NCBI RefSeq assembly: GCF_002105535.1
Contig: NZ_CP015848.1
Location: 2,844,990 to 2,908,989 of the forward strand
Length of the DNA stretch: 64,000 nucleotides
Source: Magnetospirillum sp. ME-1
Lineage (GTDB): Bacteria; Pseudomonadota; Alphaproteobacteria; Rhodospirillales; Magnetospirillaceae
Direction: 5' to 3'
Numbering within the stretch: position 1 is the stretch's first letter; each line of letters starts with the position of its first letter. Positions 17,900-27,540 of the stretch are shown here, in pieces. The notes beneath the pieces are model-generated. The model worked only from the letters and a program-made list of their open reading frames with translations. It was not told the origin of the DNA and did no database searches. Both the position numbers and the translations under genes were made by a program.

Positions 17900-19081
17900 A
17901 TGAGCGTCGCCGTCGCCGTCCATGGCCGCTTTCACGGCTTTGACTTGGCGGGGCAGCTGTCCCGGCGGCATGTGCTGTCCCGGCTGATCACCACCTATCC
18001 CGGCTTCGCCGTGCGGCGTTTCCTGCCGGCCGAGACCCCGTTGGCCACCGCTCCCTGGCTCGAGGCCGTCCGGCGGGCATGGCCATTGCTGCGCCTTCCC
18101 GGCCGTCCCGACACGGTGATCGCCCGGCGCTTCGCTCGCTTTGCCGCCTGCCACCTGCCCGATTGCCGCATTCTGGTGAGTTGGAGCGGTGCCAGCCTGG
18201 AAGCCATGGCCGAGGCGCGGCGGCGCGGCATCAGGACGGTGCTTGAGCGTGGCTCCACCCATATGGATCACCAATGCGCGGTCCTGACGGAGGCCCATGC
18301 CCGCTGGGGGCTGGTCTGGTCGCCGACCGACGAGGAGCTGGTCGAGCGCGAGCGCGAGGAATACGCCGCCGCCGACCTGATCGCCCTGGGTTCGAGCCAT
18401 GCTGCCGAGACCTTCCTGGCCCGGGGTTTTGCGCCCGAGCGTCTTTTGGTCAATCCCTACGGCGTCGATCTCGACCGCTTCCGCGCCACCCCCAGGGTCG
18501 AGGAGCCCGGCCGGCCGCTGCGGCTGCTGTTTGTCGGGCAGGTGGGCGTCCGCAAGGGGGTTCCTGAACTGCTTCGGGCTTTCGCGGCCTTGAAGCGGCC
18601 CGCCGAACTGCATCTGGTCGGGCCGGTGGAGCCGGGCTTCGCCTCGCTTCTGGCGCGTCTGGCCACCGACGGAGTCGTCCTTCGCGGTCCGCTGCCGGGG
18701 GCGGCGCTGCCGGGAGAATACGCCCGTGCCGATGCCTTTGTTCTTCCCTCGGTGGAGGAGGGATTCGGCATGGTGATTTTGCAGGCGATGGCCGCCGGTC
18801 TGCCCGTGGTGGCGTCCAGCGCCACCGGTCTGCCCGACGCCGACCCTCGGGGTCAGGCCGGGTTGGTGGTGCCCCCGGCCGACATCGCGGCATTGACGCA
18901 TGCGCTGGATTTGATCGTGGGCGATACGGCGTCGCGACGGCGAATGGGACAGGCCGCCCGAAGCGCGGTGGAGGCCGGCTGGTCCTGGGACGATTATGGT
19001 GGAAGAGCGGTCGAGGCTTACGGGCGACTGACGGGCGGCTGCGGGGCCGTCGCACTTGACCGCATTGCCGCACTCCCGTAA
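17900..19081 (+). CDS. family 4 glycosyltransferase
   Basis: A 393-residue GT-B protein. The C-terminal domain starts at LRLLFVGQVGVRKG (about 208) and has VEEGFGMVILQAMAAGLPVV from about 285, with the E-x7-E pair. The start at 17900 gives the usual N-terminus MSVAVAVHGRFHGFDLA; an in-frame ATG at 17816 would add 28 residues with no family likeness. The 155-base gap upstream shares its space with the divergent FkbM gene. Donor unknown. Confidence 0.82.
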   Translation: MSVAVAVHGRFHGFDLAGQLSRRHVLSRLITTYPGFAVRRFLPAETPLATAPWLEAVRRAWPLLRLPGRPDTVIARRFARFAACHLPDCRILVSWSGASLEAMAEARRRGIRTVLERGSTHMDHQCAVLTEAHARWGLVWSPTDEELVEREREEYAAADLIALGSSHAAETFLARGFAPERLLVNPYGVDLDRFRATPRVEEPGRPLRLLFVGQVGVRKGVPELLRAFAALKRPAELHLVGPVEPGFASLLARLATDGVVLRGPLPGAALPGEYARADAFVLPSVEEGFGMVILQAMAAGLPVVASSATGLPDADPRGQAGLVVPPADIAALTHALDLIVGDTASRRRMGQAARSAVEAGWSWDDYGGRAVEAYGRLTGGCGAVALDRIAALP

Positions 19082-19133
19082 TCAGAGCCTTTCAGGCCAC
19101 TGATCCGCCGGGTTTCCGAGGAAGATGTAGTTG

Positions 19134-21050
19134 ATGAAACCGTCGTCGCTTCCACGAGCCCAGCTGGCGTTCCTCCACGACGTATTCATGGCCGCGCTGT
19201 CTTTCGTTCTGGCCCTGTATCTGCGGCTTGGAGACGACGCCTGGATTTGGTGGGACCGCCTCGATCTGGGCCTCGCGACGGCGCTGTTCAGCTTGGTGGC
19301 GGCGACTGTCTTCCTGTCCCAGCGCCTGTACCGCGGTGTCTGGCGTTACGCCTCGGTCAACGACATGCTGGCCCTGGCCCGCGCCGCGACGCTGACCATT
19401 CTGGTGTTCCTGCTGCTGCTGTTCCTGACCAGCCGGCTGCAATCGCTGCCGCGCTCGGTTCTGTTCATCAACTGGTTCGTGCTGATGGCTTTGCTGGGCG
19501 GGCCGCGTTTCGTCTACCGGATGTTCAAGGACCACCGCCAGAGCCGCAAGCGCGCCGAAAGCGACCATGTCCGCGTGCCGGTGTTGCTGGTGGGGGCCGG
19601 CGACGAGGCCGAGCTGTTCCTGCGCGCCGCCCGCTCTCCCGACGCCGAATACCGGGCGGTGGGGCTGCTGAGTTCGCGGGGCGCGCGGGTGGGTCGCCAC
19701 ATTCACGGCATCGACGTTCTGGGCTCCACCGACGAGATGGCCGACGTGGTGACGTCGCTGCGCCAGAAGGGGCAGGCGCCGCAGCGTCTGGTGATCACCG
19801 ACCATCGTCTGGACGGGGCCGAGGTGCGGCAGTTGCTGGACGAGGCCGACCGCCTGGGCATGACCTTGGCCCGCATTCCGCGCCTGATGGAGTTGAAGGA
19901 CGGCGTGGAGGAGCGGGTCACCATGCGCTCCATCGCCGTCGAGGACCTTTTGGGACGGCCCCAGGCGGTATTGGATCGGGCAGCCATGGAGGCCATGATC
20001 AAGGGCCGCCGCGTCCTGGTGACCGGCGCCGGTGGATCCATCGGCAGCGAACTGGTGCGCCAGATCAGTGATTTCGGGCCAGCCTCGCTGGTGCTGTTCG
20101 AGGCCTGCGAGTTCAATCTCTACGCCATCGACCAGGAAATCACCACCCGCCAGCCCGACATGGAACTGATCCCCCTGCTGGGTGATGTGCGCGATGCGGC
20201 GCGGGTGAACGGCGCCATGGCGCATCACCGCCCGGAACTGGTGTTTCACGCCGCCGCCCTGAAGCACGTGCCCATGGTGGAGTACAATCCCGACGAGGGC
20301 ATCCTGACCAATTGCGTCGGAACCCGTCTGGTGGCCGATGCCTGCCGTGCCAACGGGGTTTCCCTGATGGTGCAGATCTCCACCGACAAGGCGGTCAATC
20401 CCACCAATGTCATGGGGGCGTCCAAGCGGGTGGCCGAAATGTACGCACAGGCCCTGGATCTGGCGGAAAGTGAACGGGGAGGCACCCGTTTCGTCACCGT
20501 GCGCTTCGGCAACGTGCTGGGCTCCACCGGATCGGTTGTGCCGCTGTTTCAGAAGCAGCTGGCTGAGGGCGGCCCCATTACCGTCACCCACCCCGATATG
20601 ACCCGCTATTTCATGACGGTGCGCGAGGCGGTGGAGTTGGTGCTGCAGGCCTCGGCCTTCGGAATCGGCCATCCCGTCTACCGTGGCAAGATCTTCGTTC
20701 TCGACATGGGCGAGCCGGTCAAGATCGTCCATCTCGCCCGCCAGATGGTCCGTCTGGCCGGGCTGCGCCCCGATGTGGACGTCAAGATCATCTTTACCGG
20801 CCTGCGCCCTGGCGAGAAGCTGTTCGAGGAATTGTTCCACGGCTCCGAGCCCACCGTTGCCACGGAGATGCCGGGCATCCTGGTCGCCGAGCCCCGTTCC
20901 GCCGATGCCGCCGATCTGGGCGCCGCCATCGATGGCCTTGCCCGGCTCTGCCGCGATCATGATGCCGACGGCGCGCTGGCTGCCCTATGCCGCGTGGTCC
21001 CCGAATACACCGTCACTCCCAATACCCCCGTCCCAGCCCCCCAAGACTGA
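19134..21050 (+). CDS. nucleotide-sugar 4,6-dehydratase, WbpM/CapD/FlaA1 family, membrane-bound
   Basis: A 638-residue protein. Four hydrophobic segments occupy about 12-125, a first Rossmann domain sits near 145-270, and the SDR dehydratase domain begins with VLVTGAGGSIGSE near 294. In the active-site segment STDKAVNPTNVMGASKR the usual Tyr-x3-Lys is replaced by Met-x3-Lys, the known hallmark of WbpM/FlaA1 enzymes. These convert UDP-GlcNAc to UDP-4-keto-6-deoxy sugar. It probably feeds the SDR at 14.7 kb to give a QuiNAc- or FucNAc-type sugar. GAGGAAG precedes the start; a TTG three bases earlier is also possible. Confidence 0.88.
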   Translation: MKPSSLPRAQLAFLHDVFMAALSFVLALYLRLGDDAWIWWDRLDLGLATALFSLVAATVFLSQRLYRGVWRYASVNDMLALARAATLTILVFLLLLFLTSRLQSLPRSVLFINWFVLMALLGGPRFVYRMFKDHRQSRKRAESDHVRVPVLLVGAGDEAELFLRAARSPDAEYRAVGLLSSRGARVGRHIHGIDVLGSTDEMADVVTSLRQKGQAPQRLVITDHRLDGAEVRQLLDEADRLGMTLARIPRLMELKDGVEERVTMRSIAVEDLLGRPQAVLDRAAMEAMIKGRRVLVTGAGGSIGSELVRQISDFGPASLVLFEACEFNLYAIDQEITTRQPDMELIPLLGDVRDAARVNGAMAHHRPELVFHAAALKHVPMVEYNPDEGILTNCVGTRLVADACRANGVSLMVQISTDKAVNPTNVMGASKRVAEMYAQALDLAESERGGTRFVTVRFGNVLGSTGSVVPLFQKQLAEGGPITVTHPDMTRYFMTVREAVELVLQASAFGIGHPVYRGKIFVLDMGEPVKIVHLARQMVRLAGLRPDVDVKIIFTGLRPGEKLFEELFHGSEPTVATEMPGILVAEPRSADAADLGAAIDGLARLCRDHDADGALAALCRVVPEYTVTPNTPVPAPQD

Positions 21051-21074
21051 ACTGCCCCCCGGAGAACTGCTTCC

Positions 21075-22655
21075 ATGTCCGACATTCGCCCCGTCCGCCG
21101 CGCCCTGCTCTCGGTTTCCGACAAGACCGGCCTGATCGAATTCGCCCGCTTTCTAGCCAAGTCAGGCGTCGAGCTGCTGTCCACCGGCGGCACCGCCAAG
21201 GCCATGCGCGATGCCGGTCTGGCGGTGATCGACGTGTCGGACTTCACCGGCTTCCCCGAGATGCTGGACGGCCGGGTCAAGACCCTGCATCCCAAGGTGC
21301 ACGGCGGCCTGTTGGGCATTCGCGGCAACGCCGAGCACGAGAAGGCCATGGCGGCCCATGGCATCAGGGAAATCGATCTCTTGGTGGTCAACCTCTATCC
21401 TTTCGAGGAGACGGTGGCCAAGGGCGCCGATTACGAGACCTGCGTCGAGAACATCGACATCGGCGGCCCCGCCATGATCCGCGCCGCCTCCAAGAACCAC
21501 GACTCGGTCACCGTGGTGGTGGACGTCGAGGATTACGCCGTGGTGCAGGCCGAGATGGAAGCCAACAAGGGCGGCACCACGCTGGCGCTGCGCAAGCGTC
21601 TGGCCGCCACCGCCTATGCGCGGACCGGCGCCTATGATGCGGCCATCAGCCAGTGGTTCTCTCGTGAACTGGGCGACACCTTCCCGCGCCGCGTCGTTGT
21701 TGCCGGCGAACTGAAGCAGTCGCTGCGTTACGGCGAGAACCCGCACCAGGCCGCCGCCTTCTACACCAACGGCTCGGCCCGCGCCGGCGTGGCCACGGCC
21801 AGGCAGCTCCAGGGCAAGGAGCTCAGCTACAACAACCTGAACGACACCGACGCCGCCTTCGAACTGGCCGCCGAGTTCGACGAGCCGGCCATCGCCATCA
21901 TCAAGCACGCCAATCCCTGTGGCGTGTCGGTGGGTACCGATCTGAAGAGCGCCTATCTGCGCGCGCTGGCCTGCGACCCGGTTTCGGCCTTCGGCGGCAT
22001 CGTCGCCATGAACCGCCGCCTGGACAAGGTCACCGCCGAGGAGATCGCCAAGCTGTTCACCGAGGTGGTGATCGCGCCCGAGGCCGACGAGGACGCCGTC
22101 GCCGTGTTTGCCGCCAAGAAGAACCTGCGCCTGCTGGTCACCGGCGGCATGCCCGACCCGGCCGAGCCCGGCATGACGCTGCGCCCGGTGGCCGGCGGCT
22201 ATCTGTTCCAGACCAAGGACAACGGCCGGGTGATGCTGCCGGACCTGAAGGTGGTGACCAAGCGCGCGCCCACCGAGCGCGAGCTGGCCGATCTGCTCAC
22301 CGCCTTCCGCATCTGCAAGCACGTCAAGTCCAACGCCATCATCTACGTCAAGGACGGCGCCACCGTGGGCATCGGCGCGGGCCAGATGAGCCGGGTGGAT
22401 TCGTCGCGTATCGCCGCCTGGAAGGCCCAGGAGGCGGCCACCGCCGCCGGCCTGGCCGAGCCCCAGACCATCGGTTCGGTGGTGGCGTCCGACGCCTTCT
22501 TCCCCTTCGCCGATGGCCTGCTGGCGGCGGCGGCGGCGGGAGCTACGGCGGTGATCCAGCCCGGCGGTTCCATGCGCGACGCCGAGGTGATCGCCGCCGC
22601 CGACGAGAAGGGCCTCGCCATGGTGTTCACCGGCATGCGCCACTTCCGGCATTAA
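21075..22655 (+). CDS. purH: bifunctional AICAR formyltransferase / IMP cyclohydrolase
   Basis: A 526-residue protein, the usual length for PurH. The N-terminal MGS-like IMP cyclohydrolase domain has [16 protein letters not shown] and [16 protein letters not shown]. The C-terminal transformylase domain has the catalytic KHANPCG near residue 277. It catalyses the last two steps of de novo IMP synthesis with 10-formyl-THF as one-carbon donor. Unexpectedly it sits inside the polysaccharide locus, 24 bases after the WbpM-type gene and 12 bases before gmhB, so it is probably co-transcribed with them. Confidence 0.97.
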   Translation: MSDIRPVRRALLSVSDKTGLIEFARFLAKSGVELLSTGGTAKAMRDAGLAVIDVSDFTGFPEMLDGRVKTLHPKVHGGLLGIRGNAEHEKAMAAHGIREIDLLVVNLYPFEETVAKGADYETCVENIDIGGPAMIRAASKNHDSVTVVVDVEDYAVVQAEMEANKGGTTLALRKRLAATAYARTGAYDAAISQWFSRELGDTFPRRVVVAGELKQSLRYGENPHQAAAFYTNGSARAGVATARQLQGKELSYNNLNDTDAAFELAAEFDEPAIAIIKHANPCGVSVGTDLKSAYLRALACDPVSAFGGIVAMNRRLDKVTAEEIAKLFTEVVIAPEADEDAVAVFAAKKNLRLLVTGGMPDPAEPGMTLRPVAGGYLFQTKDNGRVMLPDLKVVTKRAPTERELADLLTAFRICKHVKSNAIIYVKDGATVGIGAGQMSRVDSSRIAAWKAQEAATAAGLAEPQTIGSVVASDAFFPFADGLLAAAAAGATAVIQPGGSMRDAEVIAAADEKGLAMVFTGMRHFRH

Positions 22656-22667
22656 GGAGAGCGGGTA

Positions 22668-23204
22668 ATGACGTCCCGGCGTTTCGCGCTGATCGATCGC
22701 GACGGCACCATCAACGTCGAGAAGCATTATCTGTCCGATCCCGACCAGCTGGAGCTTTATCCCGGCGTGGGGGCCGCCATCCGGCGGCTCAACCGCCTTG
22801 ATATCGGCGTGGTGGTGGTGACCAACCAGTCGGGAATCGCCCGGGGCTATTTCGACCTGGCCCGGCTGGACGAGATCCACACCCGCCTGTTCGCCTTGTT
22901 GGAGGCCGAAGGCGCGGCCATCGACGGCCTCTATATCTGCCCCCACGGTCCCGCCGATGATTGCGACTGCCGAAAGCCACTGCCGGGCATGGTCGAGCAG
23001 GCGGTGGCCGACCACCATTTCGATCCGGCCCGGTCGTTCATGATCGGCGACAAGGAGGTGGACGTGGAGTTGGGCCACGCCGTCGGGGCAAAATCGTTTT
23101 TGGTCCGCACCGGCCACGGCGCCAAGCACGTGGACGGCACCAAGGCCGACTACGTGGTCGATGACCTGCCGGCGGCGGTCAGGATCATCGAGACGCTGGT
23201 GTAG
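22668..23204 (+). CDS. gmhB: D-glycero-D-manno-heptose 1,7-bisphosphate 7-phosphatase
   Basis: A 178-residue HAD phosphatase. It has the nucleophile motif DRDGTIN near residue 8-14, VVTNQSGIARG in the middle, the Cys/His zinc loop CPHGPADDCDCRKP specific to GmhB, and IGDKEVDVELG at the end. It removes the 7-phosphate in ADP-heptose synthesis. AAGGAG lies ahead of the ATG. Together with gmhA at 7.4 kb it gives two steps of the pathway; the kinase/adenylyltransferase and epimerase must be elsewhere. Confidence 0.92.
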   Translation: MTSRRFALIDRDGTINVEKHYLSDPDQLELYPGVGAAIRRLNRLDIGVVVVTNQSGIARGYFDLARLDEIHTRLFALLEAEGAAIDGLYICPHGPADDCDCRKPLPGMVEQAVADHHFDPARSFMIGDKEVDVELGHAVGAKSFLVRTGHGAKHVDGTKADYVVDDLPAAVRIIETLV

Positions 23205-23212
23205 GAAGAGAC

Positions 23213-24352
23213 ATGACCCGTCCGGGGGGTTCGTCAGGCAAGGTCAGGGTGATCATCAATGCGCTGCATGCCAAATCGGGCGGTGGCGTCACCTATCTGC
23301 GCAACATCCTGCCCCATCTGGCGGCGGCGGATGGGCTGGAGTTGCATCTTTTCCTGCATCTCGACCAGTTCGAGCTGTTCGGCACCCCGCCTGAGAACGT
23401 CAGGCTCCATCTTCTGGACTTTCCCAACAGCTTCATCCGCCTGATGGCCTGGGAGCAGGTGGCCCTGCCCATCCTGGCCTATGAGATGGGGGCTGACGTC
23501 ACCTTCTCGCTGGCCAATTACGGGCCGCTGCTGGCTCCCAATCCGGTGATCGTGCTGCGCAACTCATTGGCGGTGGTGCGGCGGGAATACCGCCTTTCCA
23601 AATGGGCCTATTGGATTGCCCTGGCCGCCGCCACCCTGGTGTCGCTGGTGGGCTGCCGGGCCGCCATCGCCGTGTCCGACTATGCCCGCCGCACATTGGC
23701 ATTCGGCATGCCGGCGCTTTTCAAGGGCAAGACCACCGTCATTCATCATGGCGTCGATGCCCGCTTCGTGCCCGCCGACCTGCCGCAATCGCGTCGGCCC
23801 GACGAATTGCTGGTGGTGTCGGACGTTTATGTGCAGAAGAATCTCCATACCCTGATCCGGGCGATGGCCGTGGTGCGCCGAAGCCATCCCGAGGTACGCC
23901 TGATCATCGCGGGACGCTTGGTGGACCTGGACTATCACCAGGAATTGCTGCGGCTGGCCGCCGAATGCGGTGTGGGCGATGCGCTGGAGTTCCTGGGCGG
24001 GCAGCCGCCGGGCCGGCTGCTGGAGCTTTACCGCCGCTGTACCGCCTTCATCTTCCCATCGACGGTGGAGACCTTCGGCAATCCCCTGGTCGAGGCCATT
24101 GCTTGCGGCGCCCCCGTGCTCTGCTCCGACAGTGCCGCGATGCCGGAGGTGGCGGGTGATGCGGTGCTGTACGTCCATCCCCTGGACGAACAGGGCATGG
24201 CGCAGGCGATTGTCCGTCTTCTCGACGATCCGTCGCTGCGCGGCGAACTGGAGCAAAAGTCGCTGCGCCAGGCGGCCCGCTATTCCTGGGCGGAGACCGG
24301 GGCCCGGACGGCGGAGGTTCTGCGCCAGGCCCGGCGGGGTGGGGCGCTATGA
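23213..24352 (+). CDS. family 4 glycosyltransferase
   Basis: A 379-residue GT-B enzyme. The N-terminus VIINALHAKSGGGVTYLRNILPHL carries the Gly-rich acceptor-domain loop, and STVETFGNPLVEAIACGAPVL (from about 282) is the E-x7-E donor site. AGGAAGAG precedes the ATG. It is similar in layout to the glycosyltransferase at 25.5 kb (GGIVTYTRNLARSF), so the two may be old paralogues adding related sugars. It overlaps the next glycosyltransferase by ATGA. Confidence 0.85.
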   Translation: MTRPGGSSGKVRVIINALHAKSGGGVTYLRNILPHLAAADGLELHLFLHLDQFELFGTPPENVRLHLLDFPNSFIRLMAWEQVALPILAYEMGADVTFSLANYGPLLAPNPVIVLRNSLAVVRREYRLSKWAYWIALAAATLVSLVGCRAAIAVSDYARRTLAFGMPALFKGKTTVIHHGVDARFVPADLPQSRRPDELLVVSDVYVQKNLHTLIRAMAVVRRSHPEVRLIIAGRLVDLDYHQELLRLAAECGVGDALEFLGGQPPGRLLELYRRCTAFIFPSTVETFGNPLVEAIACGAPVLCSDSAAMPEVAGDAVLYVHPLDEQGMAQAIVRLLDDPSLRGELEQKSLRQAARYSWAETGARTAEVLRQARRGGAL

Positions 24353-25455
24353 TCCGCCTGCTCTATCTGGTCAGCCATCCCATCCAGTATCAGGCGCCGC
24401 TGCTGCGCCGCGTCGCCGCTGAGCCCGGAATCGATCTGCGTGTGCTGTTCGAGCGGGTCGATACCACCCGCGACTATTTTGACGAGGGCTTTGGCAGGAA
24501 AATCCGCTGGGACGTGGAATTGCGCGGCGGCTATGCCAGCACCTCCCTGGCGGAGACCTCCCTTGCTACCGAGATTCGGGCCGCCGACGTCGTCTGGCTG
24601 CATGGCTGGCAATCCCCCATGCTGCTCAAGGCGCTGGGCCTGGCAAAGGTCTATGGCCGTCCGGTCCTGATGCGCGGTGAAAACCAGGACCAGGCCATGC
24701 CCGACGGTTCCGGCCTTCGCCGTTGGCTCAAGCGGCGCTATCTGGGTTGGATCTTCCGCCGCTGTACCGCGTTCCTCGCCATCGGCGGCGCCAACCGCGA
24801 TTACTATCGGGCGCGCGGCATCGGGCCGGAGCGCATCTTTTCCATGCCCTACGCCGTGGACAACGCCGCCTTCGCCGCCCAGGCGGCCCAGGCGGACCGT
24901 TCCCGCCTGCGCCGCGAACTGGGTATCCCAGAGAGCACCAAGGTGGTGCTGTTCGCCGGCAAGTTCCAGCGTCGCAAGCGTCCCGACCTGCTGGTCGATG
25001 CCTGGCGGCGTCTGGACCCGCCCAGGCCGGTGCTTCTGATGGTCGGCGACGGCGAGATGCGGGCCGAACTGGAGGCTGGGTTCGAGCCCGGCATGATCTT
25101 CACCGGATTTCGCAACCAGGGGCAATTGCCTGGTCTTTACGCCCTGGCGGACGTCTTCGTTCTGCCATCCGAGAGCGAGCCCTGGGGCCTGGCGGTCAAC
25201 GAGGCCATGGCCTGCGGCACCGCCGTGGTGGTCAGCGATCAGGTGGCGGCGGGGCGTGATCTGGTGGACGAGGCGTGCGGCGCGGTCTTTCCCGCCGGGG
25301 ATGGGCAGGCGCTGGCCCGGGCACTGAAGGGCGCACTGGATTGTTCGGAAGCCTTGGGACGGGCGGCGTCGGCGCGGGTGAGCCAGTGGGATTTCGAAGC
25401 GGATGTGGCTGGCCTGAACCGGGCACTGGCCTTCGTCTGTGGAGGGCGGGCATGA
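24349..25455 (+). CDS. family 4 glycosyltransferase
   Basis: A 368-residue GT-B enzyme beginning MIRLLYLVSHPIQYQAPLLRR. The donor domain has VVLFAGKFQRRKRPDLL (near 200) and SESEPWGLAVNEAMACGTAVV (from about 273). It is linked by four-base ATGA overlaps to glycosyltransferases on both sides, so the three are almost certainly one translational unit. Sugar specificity is not readable. Confidence 0.85.
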   Translation: MIRLLYLVSHPIQYQAPLLRRVAAEPGIDLRVLFERVDTTRDYFDEGFGRKIRWDVELRGGYASTSLAETSLATEIRAADVVWLHGWQSPMLLKALGLAKVYGRPVLMRGENQDQAMPDGSGLRRWLKRRYLGWIFRRCTAFLAIGGANRDYYRARGIGPERIFSMPYAVDNAAFAAQAAQADRSRLRRELGIPESTKVVLFAGKFQRRKRPDLLVDAWRRLDPPRPVLLMVGDGEMRAELEAGFEPGMIFTGFRNQGQLPGLYALADVFVLPSESEPWGLAVNEAMACGTAVVVSDQVAAGRDLVDEACGAVFPAGDGQALARALKGALDCSEALGRAASARVSQWDFEADVAGLNRALAFVCGGRA

Positions 25456-26582
25456 AGATTCTGGTCAACGCCATTTCGGCGCGCATGGGGGGCATCGTCA
25501 CCTATACCCGCAACCTTGCCCGCAGCTTTTCCGAACGCAAGGCCGACGCCACCATCGCCGTTTCCTCGCGCTTTCCCGCCGATTGCCAAGGGGTCTGGCG
25601 GCATTGGGCCAGCGATCTGCGGCCCATGACCCGCTTCGTCTGGGAACAGACGCTGTGGCGCCGCACGGTGGCCGAGATGAAACCCGACGTGCTGTTCTCC
25701 TCGGCCAATTTCGGCCTGCTGTCCTGCCCGGTGCCGCAAGTACTGCTGGTTCGCGAGGGCGGTCTGTTCGATCCCTTCTATCTGGCCAATTGCACGCCGG
25801 CCCAGGGTATGAAGGCCGCCTTGCAGCGCAAGGTGCGCCGCCGCCTGATCCTGGCCTCGGCGCGGTGCAGCGACCGGGTGGTGACGCCCACCGCCGCCAT
25901 GCGCGATCTGCTGCTGCGATGGGCTCCCGATCTGGATGGCAAGGTGGTCGTCAATTCCTATGGCACCATGAGCGACAGTTTCGCGCCGTCACCGGCGGCG
26001 ATGCGGCCATGGCGCGCCGACGGTTGCCTGCGTCTGATCTATGTCTCGGTCTACTATCCCCACAAGCAGCCGGAGTTGGTCTGCCGCGCGGTGGAGGGGC
26101 TGCGGGCGGCCGGGATGGAATCCCACGCCACCATCACCATGGACATTCGGGAGACCGAGGATTTCAAGGGTGGGAACTTCGACCGCCTGATCATGAGCCA
26201 GGCGCTGGAGAGGGGACAGGCCACCCTGGGCCGCCGCCCCTATGAGTCGCTGCCCGCCCTCTACCGCGAGCACGACGTTTTCGTCTTCCCCTCGATCTCC
26301 GAGACCTTCGGCCACCCCATGGTCGAGGCCATGGGATGCGGCCTGCCCGTGGTGGTGGCCGATACCCCGGTCAACCGCGAGGTCTGCGGCGACGCTGCCC
26401 TCTATTTCCAGCCGTTGTCGGTGGATTCGCTGATCCAGTGCCTGCGGCGGCTGGACCAGGATCCGGAATTGCGGGCGGCCCTCACCGCCAGGGGGCGTGA
26501 GCGGGTGGTTAATTTCTTCACCTGGGACGGACATGTGGACCGCATGATCGACATCATGGGCGAAGTGGCGGGAAAGAGGTAG
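25452..26582 (+). CDS. family 4 glycosyltransferase
   Basis: A 376-residue GT-B enzyme. It has MKILVNAISARMGGIVTYTRNL at the start and SISETFGHPMVEAMGCGLPVV from about residue 280. The start at 25452 overlaps the previous stop; an upstream in-frame extension to 25275 lies wholly inside the previous gene and is rejected. The segment between residues 60 and 110 (QTLWRRTVAEMKPDVLFSSANFGLL) resembles its paralogue at 23.2 kb. Confidence 0.85.
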   Translation: MKILVNAISARMGGIVTYTRNLARSFSERKADATIAVSSRFPADCQGVWRHWASDLRPMTRFVWEQTLWRRTVAEMKPDVLFSSANFGLLSCPVPQVLLVREGGLFDPFYLANCTPAQGMKAALQRKVRRRLILASARCSDRVVTPTAAMRDLLLRWAPDLDGKVVVNSYGTMSDSFAPSPAAMRPWRADGCLRLIYVSVYYPHKQPELVCRAVEGLRAAGMESHATITMDIRETEDFKGGNFDRLIMSQALERGQATLGRRPYESLPALYREHDVFVFPSISETFGHPMVEAMGCGLPVVVADTPVNREVCGDAALYFQPLSVDSLIQCLRRLDQDPELRAALTARGRERVVNFFTWDGHVDRMIDIMGEVAGKR

Positions 26583-26586
26583 GCGC

Positions 26587-27540
26587 ATGCGCATCCTCTT
26601 CATCACCTCCAGCCGCATCGGCGATGCCGTCCTGTCCACCGGATTGCTGGACTGGCTGGCGCGCACCTATCCTCGGGCCAGGATCACCGTGGCCTGCGGT
26701 GCCGCCGCTGCCGGCCTGTTCGAGGCGGCGCCCAACGTCACGCGGGTGATTCCCATGACCAAGCGCAAGCGCGCCGGTCATTGGTTCGACCTGTGGCGGG
26801 CGACCTGCGGTCATCTCTGGCATCTGGTGGTGGATCTGCGCGGCTCGGCTCTGGGCTGGGCGATTCCGGCACTGCGCCGCCGCGTGCTGAAGTCGTCGTG
26901 GGAGCCCAAGCACCGCATCGTTCACCTGGCTTCGGCGCTTGGCATTGATCCGCAATTGCCGGTGTTGTGGACCAGCCCGGACCGACAGGCCGAGGCCTTG
27001 CGTCTGATCCCTCCGGGTGGGCCGGTTCTGGCCCTGGGCCCCACCGCCAATTGGGCGCCCAAGCAGTGGCCGGCCGAGCGTTTCGCCGAGCTGGCCGAGC
27101 GGTTGACCGCACCGGGCGGCCTTCTGCCCGATTCCCGCGTGGCGGTGTTCGGTGGGCCGGGAGAGCGCGAATCGGTGCGCGTGCTGCTGGAGGCCATTCC
27201 CACCGGACGGCTGGTCGATCTGGTGGGAACCTGTGATCTGGCGGCCGCCGCCGCCTGTCTCGGGCGGGCGGACCTTTTTGTCGGCAACGATTCCGGGCTG
27301 ATGCACATGGCGGCGGCGGCAGGTGTGCCGACCCTGGGCCTGTTCGGCCCGTCGTCGGAAATCTTTTACGGCCCCTGCGGTCCCCGGACCGCCTCGGTAC
27401 GCGGAGCCCGCAGCTTCGAAGACATTTGTCACGCGCCCGACTTCGACCACCGCGATACGGATTGCATGATGCTCGACCTCGACACCGCCAAGGTGCTCGA
27501 CGCGGTCGCGGCGCTGATGACCAAGGGACGGACTCCATGA
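26587..27540 (+). CDS. family 9 (heptosyltransferase-type) glycosyltransferase
   Basis: A 317-residue protein starting MRILFITSSRIGDAVLSTGLL, the GT9 signature of ADP-heptose:LPS heptosyltransferases. The C-terminal motif FVGNDSGLMHMAAAAGVPT lies near 230. It would transfer an ADP-activated heptose to the LPS core or the polymer, which fits the gmhA and gmhB genes in the same locus. AGAGG precedes the ATG. The stop overlaps the next gene (ATGA). It may be a WaaF/WaaC-like core enzyme or a dedicated polymer transferase. Confidence 0.85.
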   Translation: MRILFITSSRIGDAVLSTGLLDWLARTYPRARITVACGAAAAGLFEAAPNVTRVIPMTKRKRAGHWFDLWRATCGHLWHLVVDLRGSALGWAIPALRRRVLKSSWEPKHRIVHLASALGIDPQLPVLWTSPDRQAEALRLIPPGGPVLALGPTANWAPKQWPAERFAELAERLTAPGGLLPDSRVAVFGGPGERESVRVLLEAIPTGRLVDLVGTCDLAAAAACLGRADLFVGNDSGLMHMAAAAGVPTLGLFGPSSEIFYGPCGPRTASVRGARSFEDICHAPDFDHRDTDCMMLDLDTAKVLDAVAALMTKGRTP

